Below are positions 17,425-26,213 of a stretch of DNA of 64,000 nucleotides, one piece after another. Below the pieces are notes generated by a model. It was not told where the DNA came from. It ran no database searches and saw only the letters and a list, made by a program, of their open reading frames with translations. Every line of letters starts with the position of its first letter. The first letter of the stretch is position 1. The stretch lies in contig JABHNB010000005.1 in NCBI GenBank assembly GCA_018694115.1, positions 64,374 to 128,373 of the forward strand. The letters are read 5' to 3'. A program made the position numbers and the translations under genes. The stretch comes from an archaeon. Its GTDB lineage: Archaea > Nanobdellota > Nanobdellia > Pacearchaeales > GW2011-AR1.

Positions 17425-17864
17425 CATCTCCCATCAATGTCTCTTCTAGTTTTCTCAATTTCTCTTTTCATTTTGGGTAAACCAACTTCAAGATGGAATG
17501 GGGTTTCCATAACTCGAGTATATCCCTCCGCACAATCTGGGCCCCTTCCAAATGCACCTTTTTTGATGTCATAGAAAAGAATCCGATCTCCTGCAGGAAC
17601 AGCAAATCTTGTGTAATCTGGATTAGCATCGTTTAATCTTAATAATTCCACATCGTGCCAATCTCCTTTTATGACTGGAATTACCAATGAACAGGGTTTT
17701 TTTAGGGCATACGGATTCTGAACATTCTTCCAGGCATGAAAAACAACATCATACGTTCTTTCTTTATCGCTAAAGAATTTCTTCTCTCCAAATAAAACTA
17801 CCCCCTTATTAGAAGGATTTAAAGCAAAATCCTCTAATCGATTAAAAATTAATACCCTACTCAT
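17394..17864 (-). CDS. partner protein of the RHH gene, unknown (possible toxin)
   Basis: An unrecognised 156-residue soluble protein with mixed alpha/beta character (VLIFNRLEDFAL, CSLVIPVIKGDWHDVELLRL) and a Cys-containing helical tail. Its ATG overlaps the stop region of the upstream ribbon-helix-helix gene by eight bases, so the two are translated together. That layout (small DNA-binding protein then larger partner) is typical of type II toxin-antitoxin pairs, but no toxin motif is visible. The 3' end overlaps the PIN gene by 31 bases. Confidence 0.5.
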   Translation of the reverse strand: MSRVLIFNRLEDFALNPSNKGVVLFGEKKFFSDKERTYDVVFHAWKNVQNPYALKKPCSLVIPVIKGDWHDVELLRLNDANPDYTRFAVPAGDRILFYDIKKGAFGRGPDCAEGYTRVMETPFHLEVGLPKMKREIEKTRRDIDGRCQDAFLSQTE

Positions 17865-17997
17865 CCTTACCCTCCATCAATTTATTTAATGCGAACTCAA
17901 CAACGTGAGACTTATTTCTAAACGTGCCACCACTAATGCAATCATCTAGCTTATCGATCATACTACCTTCTATACTAACACTAAGTTTCTTCTTCAT
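17857..17997 (-). CDS. ribbon-helix-helix (CopG-like) regulator, 46 residues
   Basis: A small frame starting MKKKLSVSIEGSMIDKLDD, then GTFRNKSHVVEFALNKLM. This is a beta strand followed by helix-turn-helix spacing with the NKSHVVEFAL helix, the RHH pattern of CopG/antitoxin repressors. The start ATG at 17997 is one base from a repeated CGTATAAT sequence. It overlaps the next gene by eight bases. It probably represses its own operon through the upstream palindrome. Confidence 0.7.
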   Translation of the reverse strand: MKKKLSVSIEGSMIDKLDDCISGGTFRNKSHVVEFALNKLMEGKDE

Positions 17998-18030
17998 CGT
18001 ATAATGTCGTATAATATACGCCTTTTAAAT
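17998..18030 (-). promoter_or_regulatory. promoter and RHH operator
   Basis: CGTATAATATACG (18008-18020) is a 6-base inverted repeat around one base. CGTATAAT is repeated at 17998-18005, directly at the start codon. On the minus strand an ATTTAAAA box (18023-18030) is 27-33 bases from the ATG. A repressor bound here would cover the space between TATA box and transcription start. Confidence 0.55.
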
Positions 18031-18085
18031 CTTTCTAGTTGTAACTACTTTAAAATAATAATAATAAATAACTAACCTATAAAAA

Positions 18086-19873
18086 TTACTTAATATATCC
18101 GCCTTTCTGAAGGTTCCACAGCTTCTTGTATTGTCCTCGCTGATTGATCAACTGTCTGTGAGTTCCCATCTGGACAATCTTACCCTTATCCATAACAACG
18201 ATCTTATCTGCTTTCATAATTGTAGATAAACGGTGAGCAATAATAATCGAAGTTCTACCTTGCATTAATCTTTCTAGGTCTTTCTGAATTTCCGCCTCAG
18301 TCTCAGAATCCAAAGCACTTGTCGCTTCATCCAGAACTAAGATCTTCTTATCCGCTAAGATCGCTCTAGCAATGCTAACTCTCTGCTTCTCTCCGCCAGA
18401 TAATTTAACTCCCCTCTCCCCAACAACAGTATTTTCTTTATCAGGGAAATTAGCCACAAGCTTGTCCAACTGGGCAAACTTCATAGCCTTCATAACATCC
18501 TCCTTGCTCGCAGAAGGATTAGAGAACCGAATGTTATTGAATATGGTATCATCAAATAGAATCGCCTCCTGAGGAACAATAGACATTTCACTCCTCAAAG
18601 ACTCTTGTTTAAAGTCCCGGATATCCTTCCCATCAATCTTAATAGCCCCACGATTAACATCATAGAATCTGTAAAGTAACTTAACCAATGAAGTCTTCCC
18701 ACATCCCGAATGTCCGACAAATGCCACTTTCCTATTCTTTCCAATTTTCAAGTTGAACTTATCGAATAATTTTCTCTTTCCATACTTGAATTCCATATCC
18801 TCGAACTCAATATCTCCTTTCCGAATTTTAAGGTTCTTAGCTCCAGGCTTATCCTTGATTCCATTTTCAATTTTATTGTACTGGAATAGAACTTCAAAGT
18901 CTGCCATAGCTCGATAATAATTTCTTATCCCATGAACAAACCCAAATAGGTGTCCAATTAGGGTCCCATAAACCATATAGATAAACGAAACAGTACCTAT
19001 CGTTATCTCTCCTGCAAGGAATTGCTTTATTGAAAAGTAAACTATAAGGAATGTTCCTGTTGAAAGAATCAAAGACTGTACAGCATCCATCCACCTGTAA
19101 TATCCCCAATTTTTGAGTAGTGCCTTTCTAGAATTTTCACTTAGCTTTTTGAAACGAGCCTTTATCGAGTTTTCCTTACCGAAGTATTTTATCGAATCAA
19201 TATTCGTAAAAATATCCGCAACATTTGCCTTTTCAATATCTTCTTCATTTATAGAATCAATACTTGCTCCTTCTTGAAGCCTCTGCATAAGGAAGCTATA
19301 GCCGATAAAAAGGACCATTGTTACAACTATTACGATTGCAGGGATAAGACTAAAATAAAGAAGTGATGCGAAAACGACAACTACTTGTAGGATCAATGGG
19401 GCAAAGTTGAACAAGATAACATCTGTTAACCTTTCTACCGCGCCCCCACTTCTAACAAGCCGAGAAATTAAACTTCCAGTCTTGTTTGTTGTATGAAAAT
19501 TATGATCTAGGTGGATAAGATGATTGAAGAATTTTCTCTTAATATCTGCCATAAGCCAAACATCAAGAGTATTAATTCCATGGAGCTTAAACCAAATCAA
19601 AATTGATTGAAAAATCGCCTTTATTGCGAAAACGGTAGCAACAATGATTAGGATAGCAATGAAGGATCCTGCAGCTAAAGTTCCAGCAGAAAATTCGGTT
19701 CCATTATCAATAATAACCTTAAACAGGAAAGGACTTACAAGTCGGATAGACTCTGTCATTAAAATTACTAGGATTATCCCAAAAGTCAAAAGCTTATACT
19801 TCTTCAAAAAACTCCAGTACAAATTAAGATTATACTTGAAGTCAATTTCTCTGGATCTCTTACGTTTTTCCAT
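18086..19873 (-). CDS. ABC exporter, fused permease-ATPase half-transporter
   Basis: A 595-residue protein with six membrane helices (about 30-330) and a nucleotide-binding domain. Walker A is GHSGCGKTS, the signature LSGGEKQR, Walker B ILVLDEATSALD, and the switch His is in IIAHRLSTI. It is of the lipid A/multidrug exporter type and works as a homodimer or with a partner. Substrate is unknown. TATATAAATA about 20-25 bases before the ATG is shared with a divergent promoter. It sits at the edge of a stretch rich in transport and resistance-like genes. Confidence 0.92.
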   Translation of the reverse strand: MEKRKRSREIDFKYNLNLYWSFLKKYKLLTFGIILVILMTESIRLVSPFLFKVIIDNGTEFSAGTLAAGSFIAILIIVATVFAIKAIFQSILIWFKLHGINTLDVWLMADIKRKFFNHLIHLDHNFHTTNKTGSLISRLVRSGGAVERLTDVILFNFAPLILQVVVVFASLLYFSLIPAIVIVVTMVLFIGYSFLMQRLQEGASIDSINEEDIEKANVADIFTNIDSIKYFGKENSIKARFKKLSENSRKALLKNWGYYRWMDAVQSLILSTGTFLIVYFSIKQFLAGEITIGTVSFIYMVYGTLIGHLFGFVHGIRNYYRAMADFEVLFQYNKIENGIKDKPGAKNLKIRKGDIEFEDMEFKYGKRKLFDKFNLKIGKNRKVAFVGHSGCGKTSLVKLLYRFYDVNRGAIKIDGKDIRDFKQESLRSEMSIVPQEAILFDDTIFNNIRFSNPSASKEDVMKAMKFAQLDKLVANFPDKENTVVGERGVKLSGGEKQRVSIARAILADKKILVLDEATSALDSETEAEIQKDLERLMQGRTSIIIAHRLSTIMKADKIVVMDKGKIVQMGTHRQLINQRGQYKKLWNLQKGGYIK

Positions 19874-19924
19874 GTTCAGTCTGTTTACTAATATTTATAT
19901 AGTTTAAGCACCCCATATTTCCAG

Positions 19925-20020
19925 ATGGTTAATGTGGACATAATCGAAGGCAAGCATCAACGCACATGTAAGGAATATGCAACTTACGACGATGAATATG
20001 CTGACGAATCGGGTGACTAA
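19925..20020 (+). CDS. possible 31-residue acidic peptide
   Basis: A short frame beginning MVNVDIIEGKHQRTCKEYAT and ending in acidic residues (DDEYADESGD). An ATTTATATAG box is 28 bases before the ATG, at the position used by leaderless genes here. The same palindromic box probably also serves the divergent ABC exporter, which weakens the case. No homologue is recognised. Confidence 0.3.
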   Translation: MVNVDIIEGKHQRTCKEYATYDDEYADESGD

Positions 20021-20054
20021 CTCTTTTATTAATTAGTGATTTTGCATATTTAAA

Positions 20055-21257
20055 TCATTCTGTGTGATTCTTTAGCCCGATTAAGAAGGCGATAGCAGTA
20101 AGAAATGCCAATCCCCCATTAACAAAGAGTGTATTTATCACCCCAATTGTCGAAATTCCAATACCTGTTAAAAACACACCGACTGAATGTGCAATCGCCC
20201 AATTGATGCTATTCAATGAACCCAGGGATGCCCGAATCTTAGAATCGAATTCATGATGCAAAGCAGAATCTTCGACAACATCTGTAGCCGCTAACACAAC
20301 AAGTAAAACTGCAAGAAAGACAATCGCCAAGATCAAGGAATTAAAGTAGGCCATTGAGATAATTGAAATCCCCATAATTCCAAAAAATATAACCAGGCCA
20401 GATTTGAATCCTCTATGATGGACTACTTTTCTACCAATTAAAGGGCCAACAATAGCAAGAATCCCCAGAACAGCATATAGTCCCGGAACATATTCTGGCC
20501 CTAAACCATAAACGATAGTAAGCAATAGTGGGGCACAAACGAAAAAAGCACTTATTGTGATCGTGCTTATAATGCCTCCCAACATCAAGGCCCTAAGTTC
20601 ACGATTATCTTTGTGGATCAAATAAACAAATGATTCTTTAGCTTTAATCAGGGACTTCACAAGATAATTATGTGGGACCTTGCTTGGCTTAAAGTTTCTC
20701 TCTTCCATATATCTCCAAGAGATAAAGAACAGAAACAAATAACTAAGTGCAATCAGCAACCAGATAAATCTAAAGTTGATAGCTACAATAATAAATCCAA
20801 TAAACCCTCCGATAACATGACCCGATTTCTCAAAAATAAAAGATTCCGAGATTAACTTAACAAGCTTAGACTTCTTCCTTGCATAACCTAATGCATCAAT
20901 CGCCCAAGCAAATTGTGCCCCAGAACTAAATGTCCAACCAATGTCCCCCAATATCCAAAAGAAAGCTAGAAACCAGAATTTAGTAAACAAAAAGATTCCA
21001 AGGAAGCTAACAAAAATCAAGAAGTAGGAAATCATCAAGGACTTTTTCCGTGAATCATAATCTGCAACTGCCCCGGTAGGAAACTCAAAGAATGTCATAA
21101 TCAATGTTGAAACTGCAAACAAGGTGGTAACTGCAACAACATTAAAACCTAGGGAAAGGAAGTAAATCAAGATCAGAGCAGAGACTAATGCTCGCCTCAT
21201 CCCATGAGTAAAGTCTATACCATAAACTAAGGATTTTACTTTCTTAGAAAATTTCAT
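20055..21257 (-). CDS. MFS transporter
   Basis: A 400-residue protein with about 12 membrane helices. It has the MFS loop 2-3 pattern as FEFPTGAVADYDSRKKSLMIS (Gly-x3-Asp-x3-Arg-Lys), typical of small-molecule effluxers. Substrate is unknown. The start has the ribosome site AGGTGATAAG directly before the ATG, the same 14-base leader found at the amino acid permease at 53.49 kb. It is divergent from the ABC-F gene. Confidence 0.85.
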   Translation of the reverse strand: MKFSKKVKSLVYGIDFTHGMRRALVSALILIYFLSLGFNVVAVTTLFAVSTLIMTFFEFPTGAVADYDSRKKSLMISYFLIFVSFLGIFLFTKFWFLAFFWILGDIGWTFSSGAQFAWAIDALGYARKKSKLVKLISESFIFEKSGHVIGGFIGFIIVAINFRFIWLLIALSYLFLFFISWRYMEERNFKPSKVPHNYLVKSLIKAKESFVYLIHKDNRELRALMLGGIISTITISAFFVCAPLLLTIVYGLGPEYVPGLYAVLGILAIVGPLIGRKVVHHRGFKSGLVIFFGIMGISIISMAYFNSLILAIVFLAVLLVVLAATDVVEDSALHHEFDSKIRASLGSLNSINWAIAHSVGVFLTGIGISTIGVINTLFVNGGLAFLTAIAFLIGLKNHTE

Positions 21258-21358
21258 CTTATCACCTATCCTTTCTTGGAGTTGTCCATTTAAATTACTT
21301 TCTTAGAGAAACTTAATATAATAGATAGTTTTTTAAATTGTAATACAACTAAATTAAT

Positions 21359-21433
21359 ATGGCAAGTAGAGAAAATAATACGCTAACAGGTACGTTCATG
21401 TTTAGCCGTGCTTGCCCTATTTTCTGTGCATAA
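21359..21433 (+). CDS. 24-residue leader peptide upstream of the ABC-F gene
   Basis: A complete small frame starting MASRENN and ending RACPIFCA, placed 24 bases before the ABC-F start. TTTTTTAAATTG about 25-30 bases upstream gives leaderless translation of this peptide first. Its bases 3-8 (GGCAAG) and its later codons (CTTGCCCTA) form alternative pairs with one another and with the ABC-F ribosome site. In bacteria such leaders let drug-stalled ribosomes switch on ABC-F resistance genes. Confidence 0.6.
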   Translation: MASRENNTLTGTFMFSRACPIFCA

Positions 21434-21457
21434 AGTCTTGTGCTTTAGGGGAGATCT
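21361..21457 (+). promoter_or_regulatory. translational attenuator of the ABC-F gene
   Basis: Three mutually competing pairings are visible: GGCAAG (21361-21366) with CTTGCC (21411-21416); CCCTA (21415-21419) with TAGGG (21446-21450), which covers the ribosome site GGGGAG (21448-21453); and TAAAG (21431-21435) with CTTTA (21443-21447), overlapping the leader stop codon. This is the layout of a ribosome-stalling switch. Confidence 0.5.
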
Positions 21458-23089
21458 ATGAAAAATTTACTAAATATTTCTGACGATACCATGATTTCTA
21501 TACAAAATTTATCAAAACGTTTTGAAAGAGACAATTTATTTGAGGGCATTAATTTAGTCCTTCATTCAAAGGAAAAAATCGCCTTTATTGGAAAGAATGG
21601 TTCTGGAAAAACAACCTTCTTCAATTGTTTAGCCGGTAAGGAAAGCTTTGATGGAAGAATCTTTGTTTCAGAGATAAAAATAAGTCTAATGGAGCAGGAG
21701 CAGAACTTTTCTAACCTAGACAAGACATTCGAGGAATATCTGGATGATAAGAACGAAAAGTTAGAAGGGCTAAAAAAACAATTGGAAGAGAAAATCGGAG
21801 ATCCTGAAGTTTATGAGAATGAGGATAAGTACAATTCCCTGATGGATGAATATAATCTTCTCTTAACAGATCCTTCCACAAATTCAGAACAAAGAAGCAC
21901 AAAAGAGATCCTCAAGGAACTGAAGATGGATAAGAAGCTTCTAAATCAAAAGATTAAGAATCTTAGCGGAGGACAAAAAACTAAGTTAAGGCTCGCAGAA
22001 TGTTTATCTAAAAAAGCAGACCTATATTTGTTAGACGAACCAACAAACAATCTAGATCTGACTACAAGAGAATGGCTTGAAGCATATATCAACAACAATA
22101 TAGAGAACTTAATTGTTATCTCACATGATCGATATTTCTTAAGCAAGGTAGTTGGAAAAGTATGGGATTTAGAAAATCAACAGATAATTTCATGGAACTA
22201 TCCCTTCGATGAATATCTTGATAGAAAGAAGAAACACTTGGCAGTCCTAGAAAGAAAATTCAAAGATGCAACAAAGAAGAAAAAGCAATTACTTGAGTCT
22301 GCAGCGGAAAAAAGACACTGGGCTGCAAAATGTGGGAATCGAACGAAGAAGGTAATTGCAGATAGGCTAGAAAGGCAAGCAAAAGAATTGGAAAATGTAG
22401 AAAATCCTTTTGACTTTATCAAAGATATCGATATCGGGTTTAATAGCAAGAACCTCCATAACTGTAACATCTTCAGGTTGGAAAATGTCGAAAAGAAATT
22501 TGATAAAGTCCTATTTGAAAATGTCGATCAAGAGATAGATTTTGGAGAGCGGATTTGTATTATTGGGGAAAATGGAACTGGAAAGTCCACCTTCTTGAAA
22601 ATGCTAATTGGAAAAATTCCCCAATCAAAGGGAGACTTGTATCGAAGAAAGGATGTTAAGATAGGCTATTTCGATCAGGAACTAGAAGAACTTGATAAGG
22701 AACAAACAATAATGAAATTCTTCATAAATGAGACAGACCTAGACGAAGAACATTTAATTCCCTTCCTTGAAAAGTATGGTTTTGAAAAAGAAAGTTTTCA
22801 GAAAAAGATAAAGCATCTTTCTGGAGGAGAAAAGGGAAGATTGAATATCTTGAGAATAGCCATTGAAAAGAACAATATCTTAGTGCTAGACGAACCAACA
22901 AATAACCTAGACATCTATTTAGTCGAATCTCTAGAAAACGCATTAAAGGAATTCAAGGGAACAATCATCTTCGTATCTCACGACAGATACTTCGTAGATA
23001 AAGTCGCAACAAGAATCCTAGAAATCAAAGATAAGAAAATATCAAGTTTCAAGGGAAATTATTCAAAGTATTTGGAATCTCGAAAGTGA
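21458..23089 (+). CDS. ABC-F family ATPase, ribosome-associated resistance-like
   Basis: A 543-residue protein with two ABC domains and no membrane helices. Walker A motifs are GKNGSGKTT and GENGTGKST. The signatures LSGGQKTK and LSGGEKGR and Walker B LLDEPTNNLD/VLDEPTNNLD are all intact. A charged linker lies between the domains (about 235-310). ABC-F proteins act on the ribosomal E site, and some protect against antibiotics. The GGGGAG ribosome site and leader peptide set it apart from leaderless neighbours. Adjacent MFS, ABC and APH-type genes fit a resistance island acquired from bacteria. Confidence 0.9.
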   Translation: MKNLLNISDDTMISIQNLSKRFERDNLFEGINLVLHSKEKIAFIGKNGSGKTTFFNCLAGKESFDGRIFVSEIKISLMEQEQNFSNLDKTFEEYLDDKNEKLEGLKKQLEEKIGDPEVYENEDKYNSLMDEYNLLLTDPSTNSEQRSTKEILKELKMDKKLLNQKIKNLSGGQKTKLRLAECLSKKADLYLLDEPTNNLDLTTREWLEAYINNNIENLIVISHDRYFLSKVVGKVWDLENQQIISWNYPFDEYLDRKKKHLAVLERKFKDATKKKKQLLESAAEKRHWAAKCGNRTKKVIADRLERQAKELENVENPFDFIKDIDIGFNSKNLHNCNIFRLENVEKKFDKVLFENVDQEIDFGERICIIGENGTGKSTFLKMLIGKIPQSKGDLYRRKDVKIGYFDQELEELDKEQTIMKFFINETDLDEEHLIPFLEKYGFEKESFQKKIKHLSGGEKGRLNILRIAIEKNNILVLDEPTNNLDIYLVESLENALKEFKGTIIFVSHDRYFVDKVATRILEIKDKKISSFKGNYSKYLESRK

Positions 23090-23095
23090 TTTTAT

Positions 23096-24301
23096 TTACT
23101 CACTTATTTCTTCTTCCTTAATCCGAGAATAGATAAAAATTACCAAAAACATCAAGGGGGCATAAATGAAAATTGTATACCTTGCCCCAATAACATCTAC
23201 TAAGTATCCTACGAGAGGCATCGCGACGATTCCGGCCAGGGATGCTATCATCGAATCAACACTTTTCATCGTAGCTCTCAATTTAGAAGGAACAAACCTA
23301 TGGAAATACATCTTTGACGCAGGCATTCCTAACATCATGAAAAATTGAACCGCAAGAAGAATAATTAATGCAGGAATCCACCTTTTCGGAAGTAAAATAA
23401 AAAACATAGTCAACGCAGAAAGAAAGAATCCAATCATAATAAATTTCTTCTCTTTCTTTTCCTTCAAAAATTTACTTGAAATAATCGGAGATGTCATCAT
23501 GATAACTGCTATCGCAGACCACATATATCCAAAGTAATGTGCCGGAAAATCAAGATCAAGTAAGAACGGCGTCCATGTCATGCTTATCCCAAAACTAAGG
23601 GCTACAACGAAAACAAATGTCGCCATAAGATAATAATAAAGAACGGGGTGCTTATATCCATAAGAAACAGTCTCCTTGGATTGCCTAAATAATCCCCTAA
23701 AGGATCTTCCGATCTTCACCTTTCTTTTAGCAAAATTCTCTTTCGCAAAAAGAAGTATTGAAACGGAAATCATAAACGAAAAAAATGCAAAAAGCCAGAT
23801 ACTTGACATGCCAAACCATTTAACTAAAAAAGCTCCCAATATCCCCGAGATAACTAGGGCAAACGCATCAATGCCTTGCGACTTATGGAAATAACTTCGA
23901 GATAGATTTTTCCCTTTTCCCTTAACAAGATCAATAACCCACGCCTCCTTACTCCCCGAGGAAAGCGTGCTCGCAAAACCTAAGGCTGCAAAAGCAGCTA
24001 ACAACAGATAATAATCTCTCACAAAAAACAAACTCAAGACAACCAATCCCTCAAGAGAAATCCCAAGCAAAACCGAGAATTTCCGGCCATACAAATCTGC
24101 AACGGCTCCTGTCGGAATTTCAAATATTAGCATAAACAAGGGCGTGACCGCAATCAATAAACCAATTTGAAAAAAACTTAACTCAAGTCCCGTAAGAAAA
24201 ACCACAATGAACGCCGGCAGGAAATACAGCAAGGGAGAAAGTAGCGCATCCAAGTAAAACGGCCATAATAATTTCAATTCGTTTTTCTGAAAGAATTTCA
24301 T
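23096..24301 (-). CDS. MFS transporter, last gene of the kinase operon
   Basis: A 401-residue, 12-helix protein with FEIPTGAVADLYGRKFSVLLG at the 2-3 loop (Gly-x3-Asp-x2-Gly-Arg-Lys). It is similar in type to the MFS at 20-21 kb, though not a near copy. Its ATG overlaps the upstream kinase-like gene by four bases (ATGA). It is therefore co-translated with three APH-fold genes and a MNT/HEPN pair, and probably exports a compound that the kinases modify. Substrate is unknown. Confidence 0.85.
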   Translation of the reverse strand: MKFFQKNELKLLWPFYLDALLSPLLYFLPAFIVVFLTGLELSFFQIGLLIAVTPLFMLIFEIPTGAVADLYGRKFSVLLGISLEGLVVLSLFFVRDYYLLLAAFAALGFASTLSSGSKEAWVIDLVKGKGKNLSRSYFHKSQGIDAFALVISGILGAFLVKWFGMSSIWLFAFFSFMISVSILLFAKENFAKRKVKIGRSFRGLFRQSKETVSYGYKHPVLYYYLMATFVFVVALSFGISMTWTPFLLDLDFPAHYFGYMWSAIAVIMMTSPIISSKFLKEKKEKKFIMIGFFLSALTMFFILLPKRWIPALIILLAVQFFMMLGMPASKMYFHRFVPSKLRATMKSVDSMIASLAGIVAMPLVGYLVDVIGARYTIFIYAPLMFLVIFIYSRIKEEEISE

Positions 24302-25278
24302 TTTATCTCCCGCAAAATTTTGCTTTTATTATTCCAATACCACTGGGCAGCTTCTGAGTAACGTTTGAATTTGGGGTTCTTCATACGTTTCTTATCGTTT
24401 ACAAATAACCAATACTGATACTCAAAATCTTCGATAAACCCTGCAGCAATTATGTCTGGGATCAATTGTAGTTCTATCTTCCTCAATTTCCGGTATTTCA
24501 TGTATTCCCTTAAAAAAAATCGGGCATTTTCAAAACTCAATCGGAGTTCATTATCTGAACAAGAATACTGTAAGATTATGCAGATATCCTTAACAAAAGC
24601 ATCATTTCCAAAAGCAACATTTTCAAAATCTAAAACTCCTGAGATTTTCCCGCGATGCCACAAAATATTATCCTGATGTAAATCCCTATGGATCGCATAT
24701 TTCTTCAACCGAGAATATTTCTTAACGTTCACCCCATTAAAAATCGGAATAAGTTTTTCAGTCTCATTCAAATAACTCCTCTCTTCCTTAGATAATTTTT
24801 TCAATTTACTAAGCTTTCGGATAAACTTCCCCATCTCATTAAGAACCTCCTTCTGTCCCAAATCATTAATATCCTTCCCGCTACTTCGCAATTTCAATTT
24901 TTCTAAAATGTTATGGTGCTCTGAAACCATCTTAGCAACTTCTCTTAATTCCCGCTTTTTGAATTCCTTTTTTATCTTTCCCTCAATAAAATTATCTAAC
25001 CAAAAATATTTCTTATTGACCTTCACTAAAAATTTATTCTTTATCGTTGATATGGGATTTGGTGTGGGATATTTAAAACCGCTTGCCTGCAATTTTTTTA
25101 GATAATCAATCTCAAACTTAAGATCAGAAGTTTTTCTATTCATTAAAAATTTTCTCAAGAAATATTTACCCTTATCTGTCTCAACAAACCAGTTATAGTT
25201 GACTACCCCTTCTTCTGAGAGTTTTATCTTCTTAATCTTGCCAATACCCCAATTCTTTAGAACTTTTTCAGGTTTCAT
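24298..25278 (-). CDS. APH-fold small-molecule kinase 1
   Basis: A 326-residue protein of the aminoglycoside phosphotransferase/homoserine kinase II superfamily. The catalytic loop reads HRDLHQDNILW (Asp base, Asn metal ligand), followed by GVLDFENVAFG with the Mg-binding Asp. The N-lobe has YFLRKFL with the ATP Lys candidate. Substrate may be an antibiotic, amino acid or sugar. It is third of three adjacent kinases, each joined by ATGA overlaps. Basic residues are abundant. Confidence 0.8.
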   Translation of the reverse strand: MKPEKVLKNWGIGKIKKIKLSEEGVVNYNWFVETDKGKYFLRKFLMNRKTSDLKFEIDYLKKLQASGFKYPTPNPISTIKNKFLVKVNKKYFWLDNFIEGKIKKEFKKRELREVAKMVSEHHNILEKLKLRSSGKDINDLGQKEVLNEMGKFIRKLSKLKKLSKEERSYLNETEKLIPIFNGVNVKKYSRLKKYAIHRDLHQDNILWHRGKISGVLDFENVAFGNDAFVKDICIILQYSCSDNELRLSFENARFFLREYMKYRKLRKIELQLIPDIIAAGFIEDFEYQYWLFVNDKKRMKNPKFKRYSEAAQWYWNNKSKILREIK

Positions 25279-26213
25279 TTTATCTCCCTCAACAAACCCT
25301 TAACCCTCTCGGAGCTTGATTTCAAATAAAGGTATTGTTTATGCTTTGATTTTTTCAGTTCTGAATAAAACCACCAAAAAACAACACAACTATCTCGGAT
25401 AATAAATGGAAGAATCATGGCTATTTCTTTTTTAGACAGGGGATTAATCTTTTGATATTCTCTAAGTAGGTTTTTCATTTTTGATTTGCTTAACTTGGAT
25501 TTATTAAAACAATATTGTTTTACTGCGTAGGCAATATCTCTAACTCTCGGAGAAACAATTACACTTTCAAAATCCAAAATCCCAACCACTTCATTTCCAT
25601 CAAAAAGTAAATTACCTTGATGGAAATCTGTGTGATTAGCTAGGAGTCCCGTCTCCAGATTAATTGATACATCCTTTAAACAATCCTTGAAGAGATCAAT
25701 ATTTTCTAACATTATTCTATCAACTTTATTTTTTGGTTTAACCTTCTCCATAACTGAATATTTCTTCATTAACCAAATATAGTCTTCCTTCAACCTTCGG
25801 GCATTCATGCTCGAAACATATTTATGGTATACTGCTAGGGCTTTCACCAAACTCTTGAGTTGAGCCCCGTTAATTTTGGACACCTTCTTGCCCTTAATCC
25901 TTTCATAAATCCATAAATTCCTACCCTTAACGGTCGTTAAAACCTGTCCTTTCTTATTCTTAATTGGATCCGGAATTCGATAAGGAAATTTTTTCTTCTT
26001 AAGGTAATTGAGGACCCGGAACTCTAATTTTAACTTTCGTTTCTTGTAATCGTCTAGTTTTCTGCCGAGGAATCTAAATACATAGTCCCCTCCGTCAGTT
26101 TTAACATTAAAGTTATAATTTACCAGTCCCCCTCCAATCGAACTTATCTTCTTAACCTTCCCCAAATCATATAATTTCGTAGCTCTTTCGACTTCTTGCT
26201 TTGTTATCTTCAT
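25275..26213 (-). CDS. APH-fold small-molecule kinase 2
   Basis: A 312-residue kinase of the same superfamily. The catalytic loop is HTDFHQGNLLF and the metal loop GILDFESVIVSP. The first strand GGLVNYNFNVKTDGGDYVFRFLG resembles the nucleotide loop of homoserine kinase II/SrkA-like enzymes. It overlaps both neighbours by four bases. Similarity to kinase 1 in layout suggests ancient tandem duplication, with diverged substrate sites. Confidence 0.8.
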   Translation of the reverse strand: MKITKQEVERATKLYDLGKVKKISSIGGGLVNYNFNVKTDGGDYVFRFLGRKLDDYKKRKLKLEFRVLNYLKKKKFPYRIPDPIKNKKGQVLTTVKGRNLWIYERIKGKKVSKINGAQLKSLVKALAVYHKYVSSMNARRLKEDYIWLMKKYSVMEKVKPKNKVDRIMLENIDLFKDCLKDVSINLETGLLANHTDFHQGNLLFDGNEVVGILDFESVIVSPRVRDIAYAVKQYCFNKSKLSKSKMKNLLREYQKINPLSKKEIAMILPFIIRDSCVVFWWFYSELKKSKHKQYLYLKSSSERVKGLLREIK

